Assembly: GCF_001514235.1 (NCBI RefSeq)
Contig: NZ_KQ948947.1
Span: 1-64,000, forward strand
Length of the DNA: 64,000 bases
Source: Streptomyces caeruleatus
GTDB taxonomy: Bacteria > Actinomycetota > Actinomycetes > Streptomycetales > Streptomycetaceae
Direction: 5' to 3'
Shown here: piece by piece, positions 52,173-60,519 of the stretch
Position numbering within the stretch: the stretch's first letter is position 1
Layout of the letters: each line of letters begins with the position of its first letter
The notes under the pieces: generated by a model
What the model saw: only the letters and a program-made list of their open reading frames with translations
Databases searched by the model: none
Told to the model about the DNA's origin: nothing
Program-made: the position numbers and the translations under genes

Positions 52173-53906
52173 TCAATGGTCAATCTTGAAGCGCCGCATC
52201 GCAATCGTGGCTTGGCGCAGCCTGGTTGTGAAGTCGTCACTTCGGGCGACCCTGTCGATTCCTTGAGTCCTGTTCCCTCTGAGCGCGCTGCGGTACTCAC
52301 GATCCAGAAGGTTAACCATGGTGCCCAAAAGGGCGTCAGTCAGGTGTTCGCTTCTGATGTTCAAGAGATCCCTCTGTGTCGGCCGCCTCAAGCGAGTGAG
52401 AGTGAAGCTACTCATGTACGCAACGTGGTACCGCCAGTTCTCGGCAGTGTTGCCCAACAACGGTCGATCTTGAGAGTAGTGCGTCAGGAACTCGCCGATG
52501 CGCCTATGCACATCAAGGACGAGCCCGTATAGGTCGATATCAATCTCGACCGAGAAGACTTTGTCGTAGTGAAAGTCCCCAAGAAGATATGTATCCAAGT
52601 GCCTGAGGGCAGAGTGCGGTTCTCCCAACACGAACGCCGTGTATTCTCGCGCCAGCCGCGACATGCTGACTACTTGCTCCAGTGGGACACCTAGATTCTT
52701 ATAGTAATTCGACCTCCGCTCGTAACGGTAGTTATAGCGCGCAAGCGCTTCCTCAAGATCTTTTTGAATCTTCTCCGTGGCGCGCAGCGCGCCTGGCGGT
52801 AGCTCGGTCTGACTGTTGGTCGCACGGATAATGACATCCCTGGCGCTCCCCGAGGACGGTGGAACAATGATCCGGACCAGTATTGATCGGTCATTATGGC
52901 GGCCAGAGCCCTGGAAATGATTGAAGATCTCATGGCTCGTCTGCAAACCGTTAACGATCTGAGGATCCGTGACTACGATTTTTTTTCCAGCGATCCTGAC
53001 TTCTTCTGCCACGATGGTCACGCCGTTGTTGAACCACCAGAAATCTTCCCGATGGCTCGACTTCAATGTACCCTCGATTGCCGTGTTGACCGCAGTGCGC
53101 CCCGCGTAATCGCGTACGTTAGATTCGAATAGCTCAAGGCGCAGTGCATCATTGTGTGAGGTGATGAAATTGTAGTACTCATCGAGGCGCACCAGACATA
53201 CGTAACCTTCACCAAGTGACGTACTCATTGGCGTTTCAATGAACGTCATAGTGAGGACGGTCGAAGCTCCGCGGCCTGCCAATTCCCTGAGCTCCGCGGC
53301 CCCCAGGTAATCAATCTGGCACTTCGTTCGCGAAGCGACTTTCTCTAGTTCGCGGGCGAGCCTGTTACCTTTTGCTTTAACGTTGGGATGTGGGGGTTCC
53401 ACGGCACGCGTGGCATATACGACCCGGATGGAAATCTCCTGAAAGGAAGACGCTAGGGCTTCCAGGATGTTGAGAAACCTGCCAGTGCGGTCAAGCAGCT
53501 TTGCGTTCGTTGAATCGGCAAGCTCTCCGGCGTTGCGGTCCATATCGAAAAGCAATGGGAGGTGGTAGTGCAGTTTTTCGAAAGCTGTTTCCTGATACCC
53601 CGACGAGGTCTTAGCCTGGAGGATGACGAGTTGTATCTTCTTGCCCCGAAATTCCTTGTGACGATCGATACTGGCAGACATGTATCGATCGTCAACGAAA
53701 ACCCAGAGGCCATCGACGCCGCAATCGTGAGATCCGTCGACTATCCCGTCGCGGAGTTCATCGATGTCGAGATCAAAATCTTGTAGAGCCGCGCTCGCCG
53801 CGAAATAGTTGAAAAAGTCGTCCATCTTTTGATTCGGGGCGAGCAGGCGCCTCTTGTCCTCAAGGACGCGGTCGAGCAGGCGTTGATCATTACTCTTCAC
53901 AGCCAT
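52173..53906 (-). CDS. AIPR-family (abortive-infection phage-resistance-associated) protein
   Basis: The product has 577 residues. The AIPR core motif is visible at ~290-325: DFWWFNNGVTIVAEEVRIAG then DPQIVNGLQTSHEIFNHF. The N-terminal ~110 residues have DCGVDGLWVFVDD and VILQAKTSSGYQE, a D...QxK pattern like PD-(D/E)xK/Mrr nucleases. The gene is AT-richer than its neighbours (with runs such as TTTTTTTT near 52981) and uses non-Streptomyces-like codons, which suggests transfer. AIPR proteins occur in phage-defence loci; no partner (restriction, methylase or toxin) gene is next to it. Stand-alone defence is inferred. Confidence 0.85.
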   Translation of the reverse strand: MAVKSNDQRLLDRVLEDKRRLLAPNQKMDDFFNYFAASAALQDFDLDIDELRDGIVDGSHDCGVDGLWVFVDDRYMSASIDRHKEFRGKKIQLVILQAKTSSGYQETAFEKLHYHLPLLFDMDRNAGELADSTNAKLLDRTGRFLNILEALASSFQEISIRVVYATRAVEPPHPNVKAKGNRLARELEKVASRTKCQIDYLGAAELRELAGRGASTVLTMTFIETPMSTSLGEGYVCLVRLDEYYNFITSHNDALRLELFESNVRDYAGRTAVNTAIEGTLKSSHREDFWWFNNGVTIVAEEVRIAGKKIVVTDPQIVNGLQTSHEIFNHFQGSGRHNDRSILVRIIVPPSSGSARDVIIRATNSQTELPPGALRATEKIQKDLEEALARYNYRYERRSNYYKNLGVPLEQVVSMSRLAREYTAFVLGEPHSALRHLDTYLLGDFHYDKVFSVEIDIDLYGLVLDVHRRIGEFLTHYSQDRPLLGNTAENWRYHVAYMSSFTLTRLRRPTQRDLLNIRSEHLTDALLGTMVNLLDREYRSALRGNRTQGIDRVARSDDFTTRLRQATIAMRRFKIDH

Positions 53907-54512
53907 CTGCGAGGCCCCCCACGTGCGATGCGCCTATGTGAATCGTCAACTCCCATCTTGGCGATGAGCGACCTGGGTGGGCAAGACGAATGGGGAAATT
54001 GGCTGTCGGGCGCACCTGTGCAACGACCAAACGGGGAGGGCTAGGTGATGGTGCAGCCGCGCACATGGCGCTGCGCGTAGGGGCATCCCACGTTTCGACG
54101 GTGACGTCTTCACTCGCCCACACCATGCTCGTCATCGGTACGGGACGGAACTCATATGAATCAGGCCCGACCAGGAGGAGCGCACTTCCTCCAGGGGCAC
54201 GCCACGCTAGGCGTGCTCGCCGGCTGCTACCTCGCGTGGCGCACCCGGAGGGCGCAACGAGGGCACAACAGCTTCAGGCGGGTTCAACGTCAGCCAACGC
54301 CAGCAAACGCCATTTGGCCTGGTCAGCGGCTTGCCTTGACAGTCTCCCCAGACAATGCAGGCGAGGGCGGCACCCCCGCACAGGATGCCGCCCTCTTTCG
54401 TGCACCGGAGTCGCCGCCCATCGGTCTTGAGGGTCGGGGACAGGCGACGACTCCGGAGTTTTCGCCGGGCCCTACGGCCTATCGGGGGCCGTGGGGCCGA
54501 TCAGTGGCCGCA
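53907..54512. other. Right part of the island without a clear gene
   Basis: About 600 bases. Short frames exist but none has a recognisable family or a good ribosome site. 54429-54483 is the right-hand copy of the flanking direct repeat found at 48164-48219. Confidence 0.4.
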
Positions 54513-54577
54513 GGACCTACCGGGTCCGCAGGACCTACCGGCTCCGCGGGACCTACCGGCTCCGCAGGACCTACCGG
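54513..54577. repeat. 18-bp tandem repeat over the ppdK stop codon
   Basis: GGACCTACCGG(C/G)TCCGC(A/G) is repeated 3.6 times (54513, 54531, 54549 and the partial unit at 54567). The ppdK TAG (CTA at 54571-54573) lies in the last unit. The unit is 18 bases, so all copies share the frame and contain TAG. Confidence 0.85.
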
Positions 54578-57291
54578 TGATCACTCCCCACCGACTCCGA
54601 TGCCGCCCGCCCCGCCTCCAGCCGCGCCACCGGGATCCGGAACGGCGAGCAGGAGACGTAGTCGAGGCCGACCTCGTGGAAGAAGTGGACCGACTCGGGG
54701 TCGCCGCCGTGCTCGCCGCAGACGCCGAGCTTCAGGTCCGGGCGGGTCTCACGGCCGGCCTTCGCGGCGGCGGCGACCAGGGAGCCCACGCCGTCCTTGT
54801 CGATGGTCTCGAACGGGGAGACACCGAAGATGCCCTTCTCCAGGTACGCCGTGAAGAAGCTCGCCTCCACATCGTCCCGGCTGAAGCCCCACACCGTCTG
54901 GGTGAGGTCGTTCGTGCCGAAGGAGAAGAACTCGGCCGCCTCGGCGATCTGACCGGCGGTCAGCGCGGCGCGCGGCAGCTCGATCATCGTGCCGATCGAC
55001 AGCTTCAGGCGAACGCCCGTAGCGGCTTCGACCTCCGCGACGACCTGGTCGGCCTCCTCGCGGACGATCTCCAGCTCCTGGACGGTACCGACGAGCGGGA
55101 TCATGATCTCGGCGCGCGGGTCGCCCTTGGCGTTCTTGCGCTCCGCCGCCGCTTCCGCGATGGCGCGGACCTGCATGGTGAACAGGCCGGGGATGACCAG
55201 GCCGAGGCGTACGCCGCGCAGGCCCAGCATCGGGTTCTGCTCGTGCAGCCGGTGCACGGCCTGGAGCAGGCGGAGCTCGTTCTCGTGGGGCTCCTGGCGG
55301 GACTCGGCGAGGGCCACGCGGACCGAGAGTTCCGTGATGTCGGGGAGGAACTCGTGCAGCGGCGGGTCGAGGAGACGGATCGTCACCGGCAGGCCGTCCA
55401 TCGCCGAGAACAGCTCCACGAAGTCCTTCTTCTGGAGCGGGAGCAGCTCCTTCAGAGACTCCTCGCGCTCGGCCTCCGTGTCGGCCAGGATGAGGCGCTC
55501 GACCAGTTCACGCCGGTCGCCGAGGAACATGTGCTCGGTACGGCACAGTCCGATGCCCTGCGCGCCGAAGCGACGGGCGCGCAGCGCGTCCTCGGCGTTG
55601 TCCGCGTTGGCCCGCACCCGCAGTCGGCGCTTGCGGTCCGCGAAGGCCATGATGCGGTGGACGGCCTCGACCAGCTCGTCGGCGTCCTGGGCGCCGGCGT
55701 GCATCCGGCCCTCGAAGTACTCCACGACGGGAGACGGGACGACCGGGACCTCGCCCAGGTAGACCTTGCCGGACGACCCGTCGATGGAAATCACGTCGCC
55801 CTCCTCGACGACGTGTCCGCCGGGGACGGTCATACGGCGCCGCTTGGTATCGACCTCAAGCTCCTCCGCGCCGCACACGCACGTCTTGCCCATACCGCGC
55901 GCCACGACGGCCGCGTGGGACGTCTTGCCGCCACGAGACGTCAGGATGCCCTCCGCCGCGATCATGCCGTCGAGGTCGTCGGGGTTGGTCTCCCGGCGGA
56001 CCAGGATGACCTTCTCGCCCGAACGCGACCATTTCACCGCGGTGTACGAGTCGAAGACCGCCTTGCCGACCGCCGCACCCGGCGACGCCGCGATGCCCCG
56101 GCCGACCTGCTCGACCTTCGCCTCCTCGTCGAACTTCGGGAACATCAGCTGGGCGAGCTGGGCGCCGTTGACGCGCTGGAGCGCCTCCGCCTCGTCGATG
56201 AGGCCCTGGTCGACGAGCTGCGTGGCGATACGGAAGGCCGCGCCCGCCGTGCGCTTGCCGACCCGGGTCTGGAGCATCCACAGCTGGCCACGCTCGATCG
56301 TGAACTCGATGTCGCAGAGGTCCTTGTAGTGGTTCTCCAGCGTCTCCATGATCTGCATCAGCTGGTCGTACGACTTCTTGTCGATCGACTCCAGCTCCGC
56401 GAGCGGGACGGTGTTGCGGATGCCCGCGACGACGTCCTCGCCCTGGGCGTTCTGGAGGTAGTCGCCGTAGACGCCCTGGTGGCCGGAGGCGGGGTCACGG
56501 GTGAAGGCGACGCCGGTGCCGGAGTCCGGGCCGAGGTTGCCGAAGACCATGGAGCAGACGTTGACGGCCGTGCCGAGGTCGCCGGGGATGCGCTCCTGGC
56601 GGCGGTACAGCTTGGCGCGGTCGGTGTTCCAGGAGTTGAAGACCGCCTCGATGGCGAGGTCCATCTGCTCGCGCGGGTCCTGCGGGAAGTCGCGGCCGGC
56701 CTCCTTCTTCACGATCTTCTTGAAGGCGGTGACCAGTTTCTTCAGGTCGGCGGCCTCCAGGTCGGTGTCGACCGTGACCTTCTTGGCCTCCTTGGCCTTG
56801 TCGAGGGCTTCCTCGAAGAGGTCGCCATCGACGCCGAGGACGGTCTTGCCGAACATCTGGATGAGGCGGCGGTAGGAGTCCCACGCGAAGCGGTCGTCGC
56901 CGGCCTGCTTGGCGAGGCCCTGCACGGACTTGTCGGAGAGCCCGATGTTGAGGACCGTGTCCATCATTCCGGGCATGGAGAACTTCGCGCCGGAACGGAC
57001 GGAGACCAGCAGGGGGTTGTCGGCCTGGCCGAGCTTCTTGCCCATCTTGGTCTCAAGGGCGTCGAGGTGCGCACTCACCTCGTCACGCAGTGCCGCCGGC
57101 TCCTCGCCGCTGTCGAGGTAGACCTTGCAGGCTTCCGTCGTGATCGTGAACCCGGGGGGAACGGGAAGGCCCAGGTTGGTCATCTCGGCGAGGTTGGCGC
57201 CCTTGCCACCCAGGAGGTCCTTGAGGTCCTTGTTTCCCTCGGTGAAGTCGTAAACGAACTTCGCTACGTGGGGATCTTTGTTTTCCGACAC
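54571..57291 (-). CDS. ppdK: Pyruvate, phosphate dikinase
   Basis: The product has 906 residues from GTG 57291 with GGGAG nearby. The ATP-grasp domain (~20-370) starts LKDLLGGKGANLAEMTNLGL. The swivelling phosphohistidine domain has GGKTSHAAVVARGMGKTCV with the catalytic His near 457. The C-terminal PEP/pyruvate TIM barrel contains GIGLCRTEHMF and LGVCGEHGGDP with the catalytic Cys near 860. It interconverts pyruvate + ATP + Pi with PEP + AMP + PPi. Its 3' end is the apparent target of the island insertion at 48,160-54,690. Confidence 0.97.
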   Translation of the reverse strand: MSENKDPHVAKFVYDFTEGNKDLKDLLGGKGANLAEMTNLGLPVPPGFTITTEACKVYLDSGEEPAALRDEVSAHLDALETKMGKKLGQADNPLLVSVRSGAKFSMPGMMDTVLNIGLSDKSVQGLAKQAGDDRFAWDSYRRLIQMFGKTVLGVDGDLFEEALDKAKEAKKVTVDTDLEAADLKKLVTAFKKIVKKEAGRDFPQDPREQMDLAIEAVFNSWNTDRAKLYRRQERIPGDLGTAVNVCSMVFGNLGPDSGTGVAFTRDPASGHQGVYGDYLQNAQGEDVVAGIRNTVPLAELESIDKKSYDQLMQIMETLENHYKDLCDIEFTIERGQLWMLQTRVGKRTAGAAFRIATQLVDQGLIDEAEALQRVNGAQLAQLMFPKFDEEAKVEQVGRGIAASPGAAVGKAVFDSYTAVKWSRSGEKVILVRRETNPDDLDGMIAAEGILTSRGGKTSHAAVVARGMGKTCVCGAEELEVDTKRRRMTVPGGHVVEEGDVISIDGSSGKVYLGEVPVVPSPVVEYFEGRMHAGAQDADELVEAVHRIMAFADRKRRLRVRANADNAEDALRARRFGAQGIGLCRTEHMFLGDRRELVERLILADTEAEREESLKELLPLQKKDFVELFSAMDGLPVTIRLLDPPLHEFLPDITELSVRVALAESRQEPHENELRLLQAVHRLHEQNPMLGLRGVRLGLVIPGLFTMQVRAIAEAAAERKNAKGDPRAEIMIPLVGTVQELEIVREEADQVVAEVEAATGVRLKLSIGTMIELPRAALTAGQIAEAAEFFSFGTNDLTQTVWGFSRDDVEASFFTAYLEKGIFGVSPFETIDKDGVGSLVAAAAKAGRETRPDLKLGVCGEHGGDPESVHFFHEVGLDYVSCSPFRIPVARLEAGRAASESVGSDHR

Positions 57292-57494
57292 GGTCTCGAC
57301 TCCCTCGAGGACGCGGTGGCTGCCCTGACGGCGAGGAACATACCCAGATCGAAGGCGTCTGGGTACGTCTACTCACGCGTCATACGCCTGTAACCACCCG
57401 TCCGCCAGTGGATCGAAAGTCAAGGCTTGGCAAGCGGTGACGGGCGGATGTTTTCACTTCCTGAACGCAAGAGGGCCCACTAGTGCGCTTTCCT

Positions 57495-57610
57495 GCTCAT
57501 CTGAGCGCCCATCCCGCACGTTTGATTTCGATCGATGAACGATCAAGGGGTGGCACCCAGTGCCACCCCTTGGAGAAGTGCAGCCGCTCAAGATCCGCTC
57601 ATCTGAGCGC
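57495..57610. promoter_or_regulatory. Two identical GCTCATCTGAGCGC motifs upstream of ppdK
   Basis: The 14-base sequence is repeated exactly at 57495-57508 and 57597-57610, 102 bases apart (about ten helical turns). Each has a 12-bp palindrome. This spacing suits a looping repressor or two dimer sites; the protein is unknown. Confidence 0.5.
57545..57571. terminator. Hairpin downstream of the ROK gene
   Basis: AAGGGGTGGCA (57545-57555) pairs perfectly with TGCCACCCCTT (57561-57571) around five bases. It lies 210 bases beyond the ROK stop and upstream of ppdK, so it likely ends ROK transcription. Confidence 0.6.
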
Positions 57611-57780
57611 AACCCTTATCAAGGGTGGCGAGAATCACGCTGCCACAGAGGACCGGATTTCACCATGCGGACGTGCTCCCGGGACGGAAACGCGCCCGTC
57701 ACAGGCACCGCCACACGCACCGCCCCAGGCACCGTCACAAGCACCTTCGCGCACGACGGCGCGCACCGCCCCGCTCCCCG

Positions 57781-58992
57781 TCACACACCCAGCGCGACCA
57801 GCCGTTCTTCCACCCGCTCCGGGGCGTACAGATACTCCACGACCAGCGCCCCGGCCCCCACGAGACCGGCCCGCTCCCCCAGCCGCGACGTGACGACGTC
57901 CAGATGAGCGGTGGAGCGCGGCAGTGCCCGCTGGTACAGCAGCTCCCGCACACCTGTGACGAAGGGCGTCCCGGCCAGGTCCCCGGCGATCATCAGCACC
58001 CCCGGGTTGAGCAGGGTCACGACGGTCGCCAGCACGTCCCCGACCTGCCGCCCGGCCTCCCGGGCCAGCGCGGCCGCCCCCGGATCCCCGGCCGCCAGCA
58101 GATCCCGCACATCCGATCCGGACGCCGCCGGCACGCCGCCCTCGGCCAGCCGCCGGGCCACGGCACGACCACTGGCCACGGCGGCCAGACAGCCGTACGA
58201 ACCACACCGGCACAGCGCGTCCGCGCCCACCCGTATGTGCCCGATGTCGCCCGCGCCGCCGTCGATGCCCCGGTAGATCGCGCCGTCGACCACGACGCCG
58301 GCACCGATGCCGGTCGAGACCTTGACCAGGACGAACGCCGAGCAGTCGGGGTAGGCGGTGCGCTGTTCGCCGTACGCCATGAGGTTGGCGTCGTTGTCGA
58401 CGAGGACCGGCACCGCCGCGGCGCCCGTGTGCTCGCCGAAGGCCCGGGCGAGCCGCTCCCTTATGTCGTAGCCGTCCCAGCCCGGCATGATCGGCGGCTG
58501 GACGACCCGGCCGGTCTCGCTGTCCACCGGCCCCGGCACCGCCAGCCCGATGCCGCCCACCTCGCTGGCCCGGCGCCCGGTCTTCTCCAGCAGTTCGGCG
58601 AACCAGCGCCCCAGCTCGCCCAGCACCACGTCCGGCCCGTCCTCGACGACCAGCGCGCCGCTGTGCTCGGCGAGGATCTCGCCGGTCAGCGACAGCACGG
58701 CGGCACGCGCGTGCCGGGTGTCGAGGTCGGCGGCGAGGACGACGGCGTGCTCGCCGTCGAACTCCAGGGTGATGGAGGGGCGGCCGCCCAACGGCGAGTC
58801 CACCGGCCCTCCGGCGCCCTCGCGCAGCCACCCCGCCCGGAACAGCCGGTCCAGGCGCTGGCCGACGGTGGCCCGGGAGAGCCCGGTGACCTGTTGGAGT
58901 GCTCCGCGCGTCACGGCCCTGCCGCTGCGCACCAGTTGGAGCAGATCGCCGGCGCCGGTCTGACCCCGTCCAGCCATACCCCGTCCAGTCAT
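57781..58992 (-). CDS. ROK-family transcriptional repressor
   Basis: The product has 403 residues; ATG 58992 follows AAGGGGGTGCGC. An N-terminal winged helix (DLLQLVRSGRAVTRGALQQV, then GLSRATVGQRLDRLF) precedes a ROK sugar-kinase-like domain with VDNDANLMAYGE, GGAGDIGHIRVG and the zinc motif CRCGSYGC. ROK repressors respond to sugars or sugar phosphates. It is divergent from a two-gene glycoside hydrolase operon with an inverted repeat between them, so it most likely controls that operon. Confidence 0.92.
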   Translation of the reverse strand: MTGRGMAGRGQTGAGDLLQLVRSGRAVTRGALQQVTGLSRATVGQRLDRLFRAGWLREGAGGPVDSPLGGRPSITLEFDGEHAVVLAADLDTRHARAAVLSLTGEILAEHSGALVVEDGPDVVLGELGRWFAELLEKTGRRASEVGGIGLAVPGPVDSETGRVVQPPIMPGWDGYDIRERLARAFGEHTGAAAVPVLVDNDANLMAYGEQRTAYPDCSAFVLVKVSTGIGAGVVVDGAIYRGIDGGAGDIGHIRVGADALCRCGSYGCLAAVASGRAVARRLAEGGVPAASGSDVRDLLAAGDPGAAALAREAGRQVGDVLATVVTLLNPGVLMIAGDLAGTPFVTGVRELLYQRALPRSTAHLDVVTSRLGERAGLVGAGALVVEYLYAPERVEERLVALGV

Positions 58993-59010
58993 GCGCACCC
59001 CCTTGTGTTT

Positions 59011-59034
59011 CTCAAGCGTGCATTACATATTGAG
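59011..59034. promoter_or_regulatory. Inverted repeat between ROK gene and hydrolase operon
   Basis: CTCAA (59011-59015) and TTGAG (59030-59034) are complementary arms in an AT-rich stretch that also contains the likely divergent promoters. Rather short arms; a ROK operator is the obvious reading but is unproved. Confidence 0.5.
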
Positions 59035-59112
59035 TTTTGCGTGTTAAATAGACGTAACTCTACGGTCGCACTGGCCGAACCGGTCAGCCGCACGTCTCTC
59101 GGGGAGTGCCGA

Positions 59113-60519
59113 GTGGATCGCACCGCCCAACTCGTCGCCCGTTCCACGGAACGCTCGATCGCATACGATCCACCTGGTTCACCGCCTTCGCCGCACGTCA
59201 GAGCCGCGAAGGTGCTGGAGGACAACTGGACCGGCACCTCCACGGTCCCCTCCCGCAGCCTGTACCCGCACCAGTGGTCCTGGGACTCGGCGTTCATCGC
59301 GATCGGCCTCAGGCACCTCTCGCCGTTACGCGCCCAGACGGAGCTGGAGACACTGCTCGCCGCCCAGTGGGAAGACGGCCGTGTCCCGCACATCGTCTTC
59401 AACCCCTCGGTCCCCCTCGACGCCTACTTCCCGAGCCCCGACTTCTGGCGCTCCTCGACGGCGGGCCGTGCCGCGGGCGCCCCGCGCACCGTACAGACCT
59501 CCGGCATCGTGCAGCCACCGGTGCACGCGCTGGCCGCCTGGCTGGTGCACCGCGCCGACCCGGGACTGTCCCGGGCGCGCGGCTTCCTCACCCGGATGTA
59601 TCCCCGCCTCGCCGCCTGGCACCGCTACCTGCTGCACCGCCGGGACCTGGGCGGCGCCGGTCTCGCGTCGGTCGTGCACCCGTGGGAACAGGGCATGGAC
59701 AACAGCCCCTGCTGGGACGCCCCGCTGGCCCGCGTCACCCCCGCCCCGGCCCGCTCCTTCCGCCGCGCCGACCTCGACCACGGGGCGGCCGAGGACCGTC
59801 CGACGGACCTGGACTACGGCCGCTACGTCCGACTGGCGGCGGACTACCGGGACGGCGGCTACGCGGACGGCGCAGGGGACTTCGCCGTCGAGGACCCCTC
59901 CTTCAACGCCCTGCTCATCGCCTCCGAGCACGCGCTGGCCCGGATCGCCGAGGAACTGGGCGCGAGTGGCACGGCCCGGCAGGCACGCGCGCGGCGGCTG
60001 ACGGCGACGCTGACCGACCGCCTCTGGGACCCGGCGAGGGACATGTTCCTCTGCCGCGACGTCCGAGGCGGGGGGCTCGTTGCCGAGCGGGCCGTCTCGG
60101 GCCTGATCCCGCTCCTCCTGCCCGACCTGCCCAGGGACATCGCCACCCGCCTGGTCCGTACGACGGAGTCCGCCCACTTCGGCCTCGGCACCTCCACCCG
60201 TCTGGTCCCGAGCTACGACCTCCTCGGCGAGGCCTTCGACCCGCACCGCTACTGGCGCGGCCCGGCCTGGTTCAACACCAACTGGCTGCTGGAGCGGGGC
60301 CTGCGGACACACGGGGAGCACCGCCGGGCCGACGCACTGCGCCAGGCGGCCCTGGACATCGCGCACAGCTCCGACTTCGCCGAGTACGTGGACCCGTACA
60401 CCGGCGAGGCCTGCGGGGCGACCTGCTTCAGCTGGACTGCAGCACTTTCGCTGGATCTGTTGCACTGCCACACCGAACCCACCGCGGTCAGGGAACTCAA
60501 GGGAGGGAACCGGGGATGA
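59113..60519 (+). CDS. GH63/MGH-like glycoside hydrolase (alpha/alpha barrel)
   Basis: The product has 468 residues; GTG 59113 is preceded by GGGGAGTGCCGA. Sequence marks of the (alpha/alpha)6 barrel family of mannosylglycerate hydrolases and GH63 enzymes include SLYPHQWSWDSAFIAIGLRH, HPWEQGMDNSPCWDAPL (acid region) and YWRGPAWFNTNWLLERGL. It acts on an alpha-linked glucoside or mannosyl compound and has no signal peptide, so it is cytoplasmic. It overlaps the next gene (ATGA at 60516-60519). Confidence 0.82.
   Translation: MDRTAQLVARSTERSIAYDPPGSPPSPHVRAAKVLEDNWTGTSTVPSRSLYPHQWSWDSAFIAIGLRHLSPLRAQTELETLLAAQWEDGRVPHIVFNPSVPLDAYFPSPDFWRSSTAGRAAGAPRTVQTSGIVQPPVHALAAWLVHRADPGLSRARGFLTRMYPRLAAWHRYLLHRRDLGGAGLASVVHPWEQGMDNSPCWDAPLARVTPAPARSFRRADLDHGAAEDRPTDLDYGRYVRLAADYRDGGYADGAGDFAVEDPSFNALLIASEHALARIAEELGASGTARQARARRLTATLTDRLWDPARDMFLCRDVRGGGLVAERAVSGLIPLLLPDLPRDIATRLVRTTESAHFGLGTSTRLVPSYDLLGEAFDPHRYWRGPAWFNTNWLLERGLRTHGEHRRADALRQAALDIAHSSDFAEYVDPYTGEACGATCFSWTAALSLDLLHCHTEPTAVRELKGGNRG

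Larger units (their letters stand above)
57292..57780. other. Region upstream of ppdK with repeated palindromes and a hairpin
   Basis: About 490 bases between ppdK and the ROK gene. GCTCATCTGAGCGC occurs twice (57495-57508 and 57597-57610), each containing the palindrome GCTCA-TC-TGAGC. A hairpin at 57545-57571 lies between them. The region probably holds the ppdK promoter and the ROK gene terminator. Confidence 0.6.

Noticed and set aside
53990..54430. Overlapping plus-strand frames right of the AIPR gene
   Set aside because: No family, no ribosome site, and composition consistent with random frames.
54513..54577. Short direct repeats considered as a CRISPR
   Set aside because: Contiguous 18-bp tandem units without spacers; no cas genes.
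54355..57393. 1012-residue plus-strand open frame
   Set aside because: Antisense shadow of ppdK with low-complexity composition; ppdK motifs are unambiguous.
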